Positions 41,993 to 49,447 of a stretch of 58,224 nt of DNA are shown in pieces; position 1 is the first letter of the stretch; every line of letters starts with the position of its first letter. Origin of the DNA: a virus; the IMG/VR virus record IMGVR_UViG_3300042924_004594, positions 1 through 58,224 of that record. One strand, 5' to 3'. Made by a program: the position numbers and the translations under genes. The notes beneath the pieces are model-generated. The model ran no database searches. It was not told the origin of the DNA and saw only the letters and a program-made list of their open reading frames with translations.

Positions 41993-43702
41993 ATTTAACA
42001 CAGGGTCTTTGTTGGTGTCGATCACACGATCCAGCCGGCGAGCCTGCTCTTGCCAGCCCCCACTCTTCCTCGCCATCACCGTTCCGCCAGCCATTGCTCC
42101 GACTCGTACCCTAATACACTCCAACCCAACAAAAGCTGCGTCTGCCAAATCGGGACTCTTCCCCACCCGCGACTTGTAATCTCGCTTGGACTCTACGACC
42201 AGCTTACCCCCCGCCATCGTCGTGTATTTCCTACTGGTTAGTTCCCTGGCCAGCTCAGGAATCACACCCTTCAACTGGCCTGACCGCATAAACTCAACGC
42301 CACCGAACCAAAGCTCGGTAACCTTGTTCCCGTATTTGTCCTTGGCCTCCACCATGGAGCTTGAGCTGATCGGCAGAGTGCTGGGCTTTTCTCCGAACTT
42401 CACCCGCAAGATTCGTGGAGACCACGTCTCGGAGATAATATCGCAAAGCGGATCTCCCGCACCGGTGGCGTCGACCGCCAGATATTCCGGGGGCACTCCT
42501 TGCTTTTGGCATTCGGCCATAACTTGCCGAGCCACCTGAAAGTTTCTGGGCTGCGGGTCGTTTACGTTTTCTCTGATGATAGTGAAATCTTTAAAGTTCA
42601 CAGTAGGTCCAGCTTCTTCAGTCCGTCCGTACTCCAAGAAATACAGCACCGTTCTGTCTCCGCCGTTGGTAAACGAAGGATCGAGTCCAGCGACTACCTT
42701 GGGTGGCTCAATCCACTTAGGAGCTTTATCGACCTCGAACTTGCGGAAGTCTGCTTCCGAGTAAATAGACTCCTCGGCTCCACCAGGAGCTGGGAAGGAA
42801 CGGATGAATCGCCAAAAGGAAATACTGTGCTCGCCGTCGTGGTCTTCGGCGTGCCGTAGTTGTTTTGTTGTGAGCAAGAACGGCCAAGCGTCGTCATGAT
42901 CAAGATTAGGTGTCTTGGCCCCGTCCAGGTGAAGGCACAAACCCAGCTTAGTCTTCCACTCCTCCTGATCTACCGTGACCGAGTTCCATCCGCCGACAGG
43001 AGTGGCGAACATACCGAAGGGGTCGTACTGACTGGAAAAGTTACCCAGGGCGATGCACTGGAACGTAGGGTTAGCGTTTAGATTGGAGATAGCTTCAAAG
43101 ACCGAGTTGGTCACGTCGGTGGCCTCGTCGATGATAAGGAACACCCGCTGGTTCTTAAGACCGATAAGTTTGGCCGTGGCCTCCTTCTCTTTGTCAGGGC
43201 TGGACGGCACCAGGGTTATGGAAGATCGATCGCTGGACTCCCCTTCCGTCAAAATAATCTTACCCATGGAGTCTATCAATTTCCCAGGAAAGCCTGGAAC
43301 CTGCAAAAATCGCTCACGGATGCCTCCCCAAAGGCGTTTACGAGCTTCCCGGATAGATGTGCTGGTAACTAGGACAAGGGTCTCGTGGGGAGCACATAGC
43401 CAGTTCACCAACCCCCACATGGCAAAGGTCGCCGTCTTCCCGCTGGACTTGGGGCCGGAGATAGCAAGGTAGTCCTGCTCGCAAGCGGCCTGGATCATCC
43501 GCTCCGCCCAAGGGTGCCAGCAGAACCCGGCTTTGTTCCTAGTTTTGTGGTAAGGCCACAGAATCTCCACAACGTTTTTGAAATGCTGAAACTTGCCCAA
43601 ACCTCCCGTTTCGGGGGTCAGCCCAAGCTTGAAAGCCATAAGCTCAATTTCGAGTTTTCCGGCCCCATCTGGCCATACCTTTCCATACAAAGTCGTTGGC
43701 AT
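41987..43702 (-). CDS. Large terminase (packaging ATPase-nuclease, 571 aa)
   Basis: The ATPase domain has Walker A GPKSSGKTATF (83-90), Walker B VFLIIDEATD (about 188-196) and coupling motif ALGNFSSQYDP. The nuclease domain has AGLDPSFTNGGDRT (about 337), YLAVDATGAGDPLCD (about 408), and SPDLADAAFVGLECI (near the C-terminus), giving the conserved acidic triad that cuts DNA at packaging. Length fits the family (500-650). No small terminase is seen beside it. The ATG at 43702 is immediately preceded by a 21-bp repeat also found before the integrase. Confidence 0.9.
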   Translation of the reverse strand: MPTTLYGKVWPDGAGKLEIELMAFKLGLTPETGGLGKFQHFKNVVEILWPYHKTRNKAGFCWHPWAERMIQAACEQDYLAISGPKSSGKTATFAMWGLVNWLCAPHETLVLVTSTSIREARKRLWGGIRERFLQVPGFPGKLIDSMGKIILTEGESSDRSSITLVPSSPDKEKEATAKLIGLKNQRVFLIIDEATDVTNSVFEAISNLNANPTFQCIALGNFSSQYDPFGMFATPVGGWNSVTVDQEEWKTKLGLCLHLDGAKTPNLDHDDAWPFLLTTKQLRHAEDHDGEHSISFWRFIRSFPAPGGAEESIYSEADFRKFEVDKAPKWIEPPKVVAGLDPSFTNGGDRTVLYFLEYGRTEEAGPTVNFKDFTIIRENVNDPQPRNFQVARQVMAECQKQGVPPEYLAVDATGAGDPLCDIISETWSPRILRVKFGEKPSTLPISSSSMVEAKDKYGNKVTELWFGGVEFMRSGQLKGVIPELARELTSRKYTTMAGGKLVVESKRDYKSRVGKSPDLADAAFVGLECIRVRVGAMAGGTVMARKSGGWQEQARRLDRVIDTNKDPVLNY

Positions 43703-43723
43703 CAGACATTAATTGTCAGTAAT
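43703..43723. repeat. 21-bp direct repeat, copy A (terminase side of attP)
   Basis: Plus-strand sequence CAGACATTAATTGTCAGTAA plus T. It abuts the terminase start codon. An identical copy is at 43956-43976. The core TGTCAGTAA also occurs once between them (43846-43854). This pattern fits integrase arm-type sites or paired operators for the two divergent genes. Confidence 0.7.
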
Positions 43724-43739
43724 CGAGAATTTGTCAATA
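43708..43739 (-). promoter_or_regulatory. Terminase promoter (late type)
   Basis: Minus-strand TTGACA (43732-43737), 18-nt spacer, ATTAAT (43708-43713), with the TATTGAC half conserved but the downstream half altered. The -10 overlaps the 21-bp repeat and is 5 nt from the ATG. Confidence 0.5.
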
Positions 43740-43791
43740 CAAATTTTTAAGGGGTCATTCACTCAAGCTACTGTATTTCAACTACTTAAAT

Positions 43792-43839
43792 TGGAGCCGG
43801 CTGTCGGATTTGAACCGACGACCAGCGGTTTACAAAACC
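43792..43839 (-). other. attP core: 3' half of tRNA-Thr(UGU)
   Basis: Minus-strand tRNA fragment: anticodon loop TTTGTAA (anticodon TGT, Thr), variable region, T-arm stem GTCGG and CCGAC around TTCGAAT, acceptor strand AGCCGGC, discriminator T and an encoded CCA. The 5' half is absent, and only the inner three anticodon-stem pairs are kept, so identity with the host gene should start near the anticodon. Phage genes on both sides (terminase, integrase) indicate attP. Confidence 0.85.
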
Positions 43840-43902
43840 ATTGACTGTCAGTAACTTGTACACGATTTGTCTAGGCTTTTGTTGAGTAAAAACGACTTAC
43901 AG

Positions 43903-43930
43903 TTGACACTAATGACGAGCGAGCGGTCAT
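43903..43930 (+). promoter_or_regulatory. Integrase promoter with operator-like inverted repeat
   Basis: TTGACA (43903-43908) faces the integrase gene. The best -10 is CATAAA with a long 19-nt spacer. A perfect inverted repeat ATGAC (43912-43916) and GTCAT (43926-43930), 9 nt apart, lies between the boxes, the place where a repressor would sit. A second candidate uses TTGACG (43949-43954) with AGTAAT (43971-43976). Confidence 0.45.
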
Positions 43931-43955
43931 AAAATGTACAACTTTTCCTTGACGA

Positions 43956-43976
43956 CAGACATTAATTGTCAGTAAT
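43956..43976. repeat. 21-bp direct repeat, copy B (integrase side of attP)
   Basis: Identical to 43703-43723, 253 bp away, with attP between the copies. It covers the possible upstream starts of the integrase gene, which argues that translation begins downstream of it. Confidence 0.7.
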
Positions 43977-43989
43977 GTTTCGATTCAGC

Positions 43990-45252
43990 ATGAAAAAAGA
44001 ATTTAAGCCGATCGAGATCCAAGATGGATTCGCCAATGTTAAAATATATCAGTGCGTCAACAATAAGAATTATTTGACGTACATGGTTACGTGGTGGGCC
44101 GAGGGGAAAAGACAACGTCGAGCAATTGCAGAACTTACCGAAGCAAAGCGCGAGGCTCGTAGAATTGCCAGAGACTTGGCTGACGGAAGAGCTTCGATGG
44201 TGGCCGTATCAAATAAAGAGCTGATTTATTTTAGGGACCTAGAAAAAAAGATGGGTGGTACTCCCCTGAGTGAGGCAGTCAACCTGTGGTTGAGAACCAG
44301 TGATAACAAACTACCAAAGATCACGGTTAGTGAAATTTTGAAGGAAATGCTCAACATCAAGCTGAACGATACCTTTATTGAAAAGCGGCAGAAACAAACT
44401 CTCCAGGTTCGTTGGGGTAAGTTTGAGAGGGTTTTTGGTGGCCGAGTTATCTCAACAATCAAGGCCAAGGAATTGGATTCATTCTTGGCCAACCCGGAAT
44501 GGCAGCCAAGAACTCGACAGCACTACCGCGGAGCCATCAGCATGATTTTTGACTACGCCAAGAGGAAGGACTACTTGGAACCAGATAAGGATCACCAAGC
44601 TGAAAAGACTGAAAGTATCCGGGTTAATGACGCTAAATTGGAAAGTTGGTCCGTCGAGGACATGCGTCTAATTTTAAAACACGCCCCAAAAAGGATTATA
44701 CCATGGGTTGTTTTGGGTGCTTTTGCGGGGGTGAGATCGTCCGAAATAGAGAGAATGAACTGGGAAGACCTCGACTGGTCTAGCAATTTGATTTTAATTA
44801 AAGGAAAGCTTGTAGGTGGTTCTAAATCAAGAGCTAACAACGATAGAACTATTGCAATGACCGACAACCTAAAAGCTTGGCTTAGCCCTTTTAGGCTATA
44901 TAAAGGAAATATACTCAAAAGCCTTGGATCGGGTGAAATTAATAAAGACCTGTATGCTTGGCTTGAAGATTTAATTCACAAAATCCAAAAGGAAAAACCG
45001 CTTTTTACTTGGAAACAAAACGCAAATCGTCACAGCTTTGCTACCTACTACTTAGCTATGACAGGAGATGCTTCAACAACTGCACTGGCGATGGGCAATA
45101 GCCCGACAATGGTGCTACGTAGGTACAAGACCATCCAGGTGGATGGAAAAACAGTGACCCGGACTATGGCGGAGAGGTACTTCGCAATTCTTCCGGGTCA
45201 AGGAGGGACAAATGAAAGAACAGCAGGAGAGGAGTCACGAAAGATCGAGTAA
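43990..45252 (+). CDS. int: Tyrosine-family integrase (about 420 aa)
   Basis: The N-terminus (FANVKIYQCVNNKNYLTYMV, then GKRQRRAIAELTEAKREARR) is the arm-binding layout I associate with Verrucomicrobiota integrases. A core-binding domain follows, then the catalytic domain: GAFAGVRSSEIERMNWEDLD (first Arg), GGSKSRANNDRTIAM, and NANRHSFATYYLAMTGD, where the usual HxxRH box is NxxRH. LAMGNSPTMVLRRYKTI gives the nucleophilic Tyr, with Asn in place of the usual GH histidine. Starts at TTG 43966 and ATG 43975 are possible, but they overlap the 21-bp repeat and a -10 box, so I prefer ATG 43990. It recombines the adjacent tRNA-Thr site. Confidence 0.85.
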   Translation: MKKEFKPIEIQDGFANVKIYQCVNNKNYLTYMVTWWAEGKRQRRAIAELTEAKREARRIARDLADGRASMVAVSNKELIYFRDLEKKMGGTPLSEAVNLWLRTSDNKLPKITVSEILKEMLNIKLNDTFIEKRQKQTLQVRWGKFERVFGGRVISTIKAKELDSFLANPEWQPRTRQHYRGAISMIFDYAKRKDYLEPDKDHQAEKTESIRVNDAKLESWSVEDMRLILKHAPKRIIPWVVLGAFAGVRSSEIERMNWEDLDWSSNLILIKGKLVGGSKSRANNDRTIAMTDNLKAWLSPFRLYKGNILKSLGSGEINKDLYAWLEDLIHKIQKEKPLFTWKQNANRHSFATYYLAMTGDASTTALAMGNSPTMVLRRYKTIQVDGKTVTRTMAERYFAILPGQGGTNERTAGEESRKIE

Positions 45253-45406
45253 CCAAACAGTAAAAACAATAAGCTTACCTAAGCACATGGCAAAATTCCT
45301 CGAAGAGGAAAGCCGGCGAATAGGGGTAAACAACGTTTCAGGATTGGTCAGAATGGTTTTGGCACAGTACATCGATGCGCAGGGTAGAAAAACGCTTAAA
45401 AGGTGA
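45212..45406 (+). CDS. Ribbon-helix-helix DNA-binding protein (64 aa)
   Basis: After a polar N-terminus, TVKTISLPKHMAKFLEEESR gives the beta strand and first helix, and GVNNVSGLVRMVLAQYIDAQ the second helix, as in CopG/Arc-type repressors. It overlaps the last 41 nt of the integrase gene, so the two are coupled. It probably regulates the integration genes or acts as a recombination directionality factor. The basic tail (GRKTLKR) may contact DNA. Confidence 0.7.
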   Translation: MKEQQERSHERSSNQTVKTISLPKHMAKFLEEESRRIGVNNVSGLVRMVLAQYIDAQGRKTLKR

Positions 45407-45421
45407 TTTTGCACCAAAAGG

Positions 45422-45470
45422 ATAAGACGGAGTAAGGATTAACATTAACGAGTCATAAATGAAGTCTTAT
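45422..45470. repeat. Inverted repeat ATAAGAC/GTCTTAT
   Basis: Perfect 7-bp arms at 45422-45428 and 45464-45470 with a 35-nt AT-rich centre, between the ribbon-helix-helix gene and the early promoter. The spacing is large for a hairpin and no T-run follows, so an operator pair or looping site is more likely than a terminator. Confidence 0.4.
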
Positions 45471-45516
45471 CAAAAAGAAGGTTCCCGCAAAAAACACATC
45501 TAGTTTTTAATTTGGA

Positions 45517-45552
45517 TTGACTGCCGTAAGACGGCGTGTTTAGATGTAACAC
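45517..45552 (+). promoter_or_regulatory. Early promoter with two operator-like dyads
   Basis: TTGACT (45517-45522), 17-nt spacer, TTAGAT (45540-45545). One inverted repeat, GCCGT-AAG-ACGGC (45523-45535), sits just after the -35. A second, GTGTT (45536-45540) and AACAC (45548-45552), brackets the -10. The pair looks like operators for one or two repressors controlling the replication operon. The ATG at 45558 is 12 nt downstream of the -10. Confidence 0.6.
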
Positions 45553-45557
45553 ACCGT

Positions 45558-45854
45558 ATGAATCTGATATTGGAAGCTCAGTCTTTTAAAGTCGCAGTCA
45601 CTCCTTCCAACAAACTTCACATTGTCGTTGAGAATGTAAATCCATCTGAAGTAAGCAAACAAATCCCAGAAAAGATTTATTCCGTAAAAGAAGCAGCCTC
45701 TCGGCTTCATGTTGGCGACCGCACAATTCGTCGTTACTTAAACAACAAACGTCATCCCCTCCCTCACTCGAAAGCTGGTGGAATTATCCGCATTTGTGAG
45801 TCGGATATCCAGGCGTGGCTCGCGAATGATAAATTCGGAGTCGCACGTGAATAG
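45558..45854 (+). CDS. MerR/excisionase-type helix-turn-helix protein (98 aa)
   Basis: The C-terminal 55 residues form the HTH_17 pattern: EKIYSVKEAASRLHVGDRTI then RRYLNNKRHPLPHSKAGGII and RICESDIQAWLAND, the winged-helix DNA-binding module of excisionases and MerR-like regulators. The N-terminal 45 residues are less clear (MNLILEAQSFKVAVTPSNKL). As first gene behind the early promoter it may bind the dyads there, or act as the excision factor with the integrase. Which of these applies cannot be told from sequence. Confidence 0.75.
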   Translation: MNLILEAQSFKVAVTPSNKLHIVVENVNPSEVSKQIPEKIYSVKEAASRLHVGDRTIRRYLNNKRHPLPHSKAGGIIRICESDIQAWLANDKFGVARE

Positions 45855-46179
45855 TCGTGCCAAGGGTTGTGTCGGTGAGCGTGAGTGGAGAGACGAAGTC
45901 AAAAAGCGTGGCTACACCGCAAGGCGTGGCCAGCAGTTCTCTGGGAATCCGGATGCACCCGACGTCATTTCCGAACTCCCATTCCATTTCGAAGTCAAAA
46001 GGGTGCAGGCCCTTAACGTCGGAAAAGCTGTTGAACAAGCGGTACGAGACTGCGGAGGAAAACCCATCGCAGTGGCGCACCGTAAAAACAATTCACCCTG
46101 GCTCGTGACCATGACCGCGGATTCTTGGTTCGAGCTGGTAACTAAAGTGCATCCGCCCCGTGGAGAAGAAATAAAATGA
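45847..46179 (+). CDS. PD-(D/E)XK nuclease, Holliday-junction resolvase-like (110 aa)
   Basis: The GTG at 45847 overlaps the stop of the regulator gene; the frame is open further upstream but overlaps that gene. Motifs: GCVGEREWRDEVKKRGY (helix with Glu), NPDAPDVISELP (catalytic Asp), FHFEVKRVQAL (ExK), and a following Gln/Ala helix (GKAVEQAVRDCGGKPIAVAH). This is a compact PD-(D/E)XK nuclease of the kind phages use to resolve branched DNA before packaging. A second nuclease of this fold lies in the lysis region. Confidence 0.75.
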   Translation: MNSRAKGCVGEREWRDEVKKRGYTARRGQQFSGNPDAPDVISELPFHFEVKRVQALNVGKAVEQAVRDCGGKPIAVAHRKNNSPWLVTMTADSWFELVTKVHPPRGEEIK

Positions 46180-46340
46180 CAGTTGGAGAACTGTTGGAAA
46201 AGCTGCAAAAGGTAAGCCCCCACCTCGACATCTGCGTCGATGTGGATTCGGACTGCTTCGATATCCAGGAAGTTCAGGTCTGGCGAAGTGGAAGTGATGA
46301 TCCTGAAGGTTCGTTTGTATCGTTGATCATCGAAACTTGA
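46176..46340 (+). CDS. Small conserved phage protein (54 aa)
   Basis: ATG at 46176 overlapping the nuclease stop (ATGA). Sequence MTVGELLEKLQKVSPHLDIC with VDVDSDCFDIQEVQVW and the ending SFVSLIIET matches a widespread small phage protein pattern (TVGELLEKLxxVxPxLxxxVxxD) whose function I do not know. It sits between nuclease and helicase genes, and its stop overlaps the helicase start. Confidence 0.65.
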   Translation: MTVGELLEKLQKVSPHLDICVDVDSDCFDIQEVQVWRSGSDDPEGSFVSLIIET

Positions 46341-47611
46341 ATCTTTTTCCTTGGCAGAAGGAAAACGCGTCCCAGTTGATGGACGCCCTGATCAACAACC
46401 GCGTGGCGTTGGACGCTAGCGATTGTGGGACAGGAAAAACGGTCACGGCGACCTTTGTCGCAAAGCAAATGAATATGCCCGTGGGAGTGATATGTCCCAA
46501 AGCGGTCATACCTTCCTGGAAGCATTGGCTCAAAGAAGCTGGCGTCGAACCTCTGTTCGTCATCAACTACGAAAAACTCCGAACCGGAAAAAAGCACGGC
46601 AAGTGGGTTGCCAAGAAATGGCAGTGGGATCTCCCCTCCTCTACCCTTCTGATTTTTGACGAGGTTCATAAGTGCAAAGGATACAGCAGTCAGAACGGTA
46701 AGATCTTGGGTGCGTCTAAAGCCGATCATACCGTATTGATGCTCTCAGCTACGGCTGCTCAGAACCCCCTGGATATGCGCTGGACGGGCGACCTTCTAGG
46801 TATTCACACCGGGGTAAACTACTGGGGTTGGCTTAAGACCATGAAGGTAGCTCAAGCCCCCTGGGGCGGCTTCCAATACTACGGAGGCAAAGAAGGTCTT
46901 CTCCAGATTCACGCACATATCTTCCCCAAGCGTGGCGTACGTACTCGCGTGGAAGAGCTGGGTGATGCCTTCCCTCAAAACAATGTTATGTCCGAGGTCT
47001 TCGATATTGATGACCGCATTGGCAAGCTCTACGGCCAAATGGAGGCCGAGCTGGCGGCCTTGGCAGAGGCTAAGTCCAACGATTTCGACCCATCTGAGCC
47101 CCGTACAAGGCTATTAAGACTCCGCCAGGAGGTTGAACTACTGCGAGTGCCCGTACTTACCGAGATGGCGAAGGAGCATGTTGAGGCTGGATGCAGTGTC
47201 GTGATCTTTACCAATTTCATGCAGACCTGCCGGACGCTTATGGAGCGTTTAAATGCCCCTGCAATTCACGGAGAGCAAAGCGCAGAAGAGCGTCAGGAAG
47301 CAATCGACAAGTTTCAAGCGAACAAAGAACACGTAATCATCGTGCAAATTCAAGCCGGCGGTGTTGGACTCTCGCTTCACGATTTACACGGCCGTCCTCG
47401 AGTGAGTTTGGTGTGTCCGACGTACTCGGCGATTGATTTAAAACAAGCTCTCGGTCGCATCGCACGCACCGGATCGAAGAGTCATTGCAGACAATATTTA
47501 GTTTACGCCGCAAATTCAGTCGAAGAACAAGTCGCACGTAAAACAAAATCCAAAATTCGTGAAATTGACTTGCTTAATGACGGCGATCTGGTAGTAACTT
47601 TGCCCTCATGA
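46337..47611 (+). CDS. SF2 DNA helicase (SNF2-like, 424 aa)
   Basis: Starts at TTG 46337 overlapping the previous stop. Helicase motifs are in order: Q-like FPWQKENASQL, Walker A SDCGTGKTVTA (about 32), motif II FDEVHKCKG (about 108), motif III LSATAAQNP (about 136), motif IV-like VVIFTNFMQTCRTL, motif V VQIQAGGVGLSLHD and motif VI QALGRIARTGSKS. The SF2/SNF2 layout fits a DNA translocase or recombination helicase. It lies between two nuclease genes, so it may drive strand unwinding or branch processing. Confidence 0.85.
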   Translation: MNLFPWQKENASQLMDALINNRVALDASDCGTGKTVTATFVAKQMNMPVGVICPKAVIPSWKHWLKEAGVEPLFVINYEKLRTGKKHGKWVAKKWQWDLPSSTLLIFDEVHKCKGYSSQNGKILGASKADHTVLMLSATAAQNPLDMRWTGDLLGIHTGVNYWGWLKTMKVAQAPWGGFQYYGGKEGLLQIHAHIFPKRGVRTRVEELGDAFPQNNVMSEVFDIDDRIGKLYGQMEAELAALAEAKSNDFDPSEPRTRLLRLRQEVELLRVPVLTEMAKEHVEAGCSVVIFTNFMQTCRTLMERLNAPAIHGEQSAEERQEAIDKFQANKEHVIIVQIQAGGVGLSLHDLHGRPRVSLVCPTYSAIDLKQALGRIARTGSKSHCRQYLVYAANSVEEQVARKTKSKIREIDLLNDGDLVVTLPS

Positions 47612-48708
47612 GTACTACTGACAATCACGCTAGCTACTCACCGAGCAGCCTCAAGTACTTTGAGCTCTGTCCCTGCTATCAAAAAGACAATTCTGGTGAA
47701 GTTCATCCAGTAACTCTCCGCGGAACTGCGATGCACAAAGCGTGTGAGACCGGCGAGATGGAAGGTCTCGACTCCACTGAAAAAGCTCTCGTCCACAAAT
47801 GTCTTTCATTCGTCGAATCAGCCAAAGCTGAGTACACGGAAAAGAATTCCAAGTTCATGGACTTGTCTGAGCAGAAGCTCGATGTGTTTGACCAATGGGG
47901 TTACGTCGATCGCTTTTTCATTTGTGCAGATGAGGCTGCGATGTTCGATTTCAAATTTGGTTTTAACCCCGTTGACCCAGCGGAGACCAACCCGCAGATG
48001 TGGGCGTACGCAATCGGCGTCTTTAAGAAGTATCCGTACGTAAAGAATCTCAAGCTCCACATTCTCCAACCCCGCTTGGATTACGTGGACTCGGCTTCAT
48101 TCACCAGAGACGGAGATCTCCCCAAGATGAACGCCAGAATCAAGGGCATCATCGAACGGGCTAGGAATAATACCCCGGATATGGCCCGCCCCGGTGACCA
48201 GTGCATTTACTGCTCCCGTATCGCGACCTGTGACGCAGTCCAGGCTATGTCCCTTTCTCTGGCCAAGTCTTATGACCTGGCTCACGACGCTCAACTTCCC
48301 GATCTCTTCCACCCAAGCCAACTAGCCACACCGGAAAAACGATCACAGGCACAACGCCTCGTACCGGTGCTGGAAGCTTGGTGCGGTTCCGTACGCAAAC
48401 ACAACGTTGAGTACGCGAAGGAAGGAAACGAGATCCCTGGATATGGTCTTACGGCCGTCCAGGGGGCAAGAAAGATCACGGACGCCAACAAGGCGTACGA
48501 TTTGGTCAAAGACAAGATCTCGACGGCTGAATTTATGGAAGCCGTCACAGTCAACTTCAAGGAGCTAGCTGATCAAGTCGCCAGCAAGGCTCCTCGGGGC
48601 ACAAAACAAGAAGAACGCGACAACCTTGAGGACAAACTCACCGAAGCGAACGCCCTGACGCGAGGAAGCGAGTCCTATCAACTAAGAAAAATAAAGGATA
48701 AACAATGA
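47608..48708 (+). CDS. RecB/Cas4-like PD-(D/E)XK exonuclease (366 aa)
   Basis: The N-terminus has the paired Cys motif FELCPCYQ, then RGTAMHKACETGE with the early catalytic His, QWGYVDRFFI (Asp), MFDFKFGFN (Asp-x-Lys) and NPQMWAYAIGVFKKYP (motif III helix). A later Cys cluster, CIYCSRIATCDA, could complete an iron-sulphur site as in AddB/Cas4 and DUF2800 proteins. The C-terminal 130 residues are charged and helical. It probably degrades or resects DNA for phage recombination with the adjacent helicase. The ATG overlaps the helicase stop. Confidence 0.8.
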   Translation: MSTTDNHASYSPSSLKYFELCPCYQKDNSGEVHPVTLRGTAMHKACETGEMEGLDSTEKALVHKCLSFVESAKAEYTEKNSKFMDLSEQKLDVFDQWGYVDRFFICADEAAMFDFKFGFNPVDPAETNPQMWAYAIGVFKKYPYVKNLKLHILQPRLDYVDSASFTRDGDLPKMNARIKGIIERARNNTPDMARPGDQCIYCSRIATCDAVQAMSLSLAKSYDLAHDAQLPDLFHPSQLATPEKRSQAQRLVPVLEAWCGSVRKHNVEYAKEGNEIPGYGLTAVQGARKITDANKAYDLVKDKISTAEFMEAVTVNFKELADQVASKAPRGTKQEERDNLEDKLTEANALTRGSESYQLRKIKDKQ

Positions 48709-49430
48709 AAACTACGTTCCCTAAAGAACAAAAAGCAAAAGTAGAAGCAAAACCAGAAACAGTAACCGAATCGAGCAAGGCACTGACGGAGGTTGTCGAA
48801 CAGCCCCTCACCTTGACCACCAACGCCGGCATGGAGGGAGAATTTAACGTCTCCGACTTCCAAATCCCCCGGCTCAACATCGCCAACAAGACTGGCGAAC
48901 TCTCCAACGACTTCCCTCCCGGCAGCATCGTCTTCCGGAAAGAGGTATCCGTTGGGAACCAGAAGTCTCCTGCCAAATTGACGATCATCCGCATGGCAAA
49001 AAAGTACATGCAGAGGATTCCCTACGGCACGGAAGAACGTCCGAAAATCTTTAACACGGCAGCCGACGTGCGTACTGCAGGCGGCACCACCGACATCACT
49101 GAGGGTGATATGGATATCTACGATCCTATCCTAATCCTCACGATGGCGGTCCAAAGCCCCGAAGGCGCACATCCCCTGTTCGCCTTTGAGAAAGACGGAG
49201 CCCACTACGCTCTGGCGCAGATGATCCTAGCCAAGAGCGCGTACAACAATGCGGGCAAGCAGTTGATCACGGAAGCCACCACAGCTCTCCGCGAGAAACT
49301 CTCTGGCGGCAAGTACGAGTTGGTAACTCAACTTCGCTCCAACACGATGGGCAGCTGGTTCACGCCAGTTTTCCGTTTGGTCGGCAAGAACACCCCTGAA
49401 ACCACCGCGTGGTTTGACGGGTTGATCTAA
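48705..49430 (+). CDS. Probable ssDNA-binding-type phage protein (241 aa)
   Basis: A basic disordered N-terminus (KEQKAKVEAKPETVTESSK) is followed by a compact beta-rich core: FQIPRLNIANKTGELSNDF, VSVGNQKSPAKLTIIRMAKK, FAFEKDGAHYALAQMILAKS and MGSWFTPVFRLVGKNTPETT. This order is similar to phage proteins placed between RecB-like nucleases and DNA polymerases that are often called ssDNA-binding or recombination mediators. No diagnostic motif is certain, so the call is based mostly on position. It overlaps the nuclease gene by 4 nt. Confidence 0.45.
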   Translation: MKTTFPKEQKAKVEAKPETVTESSKALTEVVEQPLTLTTNAGMEGEFNVSDFQIPRLNIANKTGELSNDFPPGSIVFRKEVSVGNQKSPAKLTIIRMAKKYMQRIPYGTEERPKIFNTAADVRTAGGTTDITEGDMDIYDPILILTMAVQSPEGAHPLFAFEKDGAHYALAQMILAKSAYNNAGKQLITEATTALREKLSGGKYELVTQLRSNTMGSWFTPVFRLVGKNTPETTAWFDGLI

Positions 49431-49447
49431 AGAATTGGGATTTGGCC

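Noticed and set aside
43792-43839. A complete tRNA-Thr gene
   Set aside because: Only the anticodon loop to CCA is tRNA-like. The D-arm and 5' acceptor strand are missing, and the outer anticodon-stem pairs fail.
45422-45470. Rho-independent terminator after the integrase operon
   Set aside because: The arms are 35 nt apart and there is no T-run.
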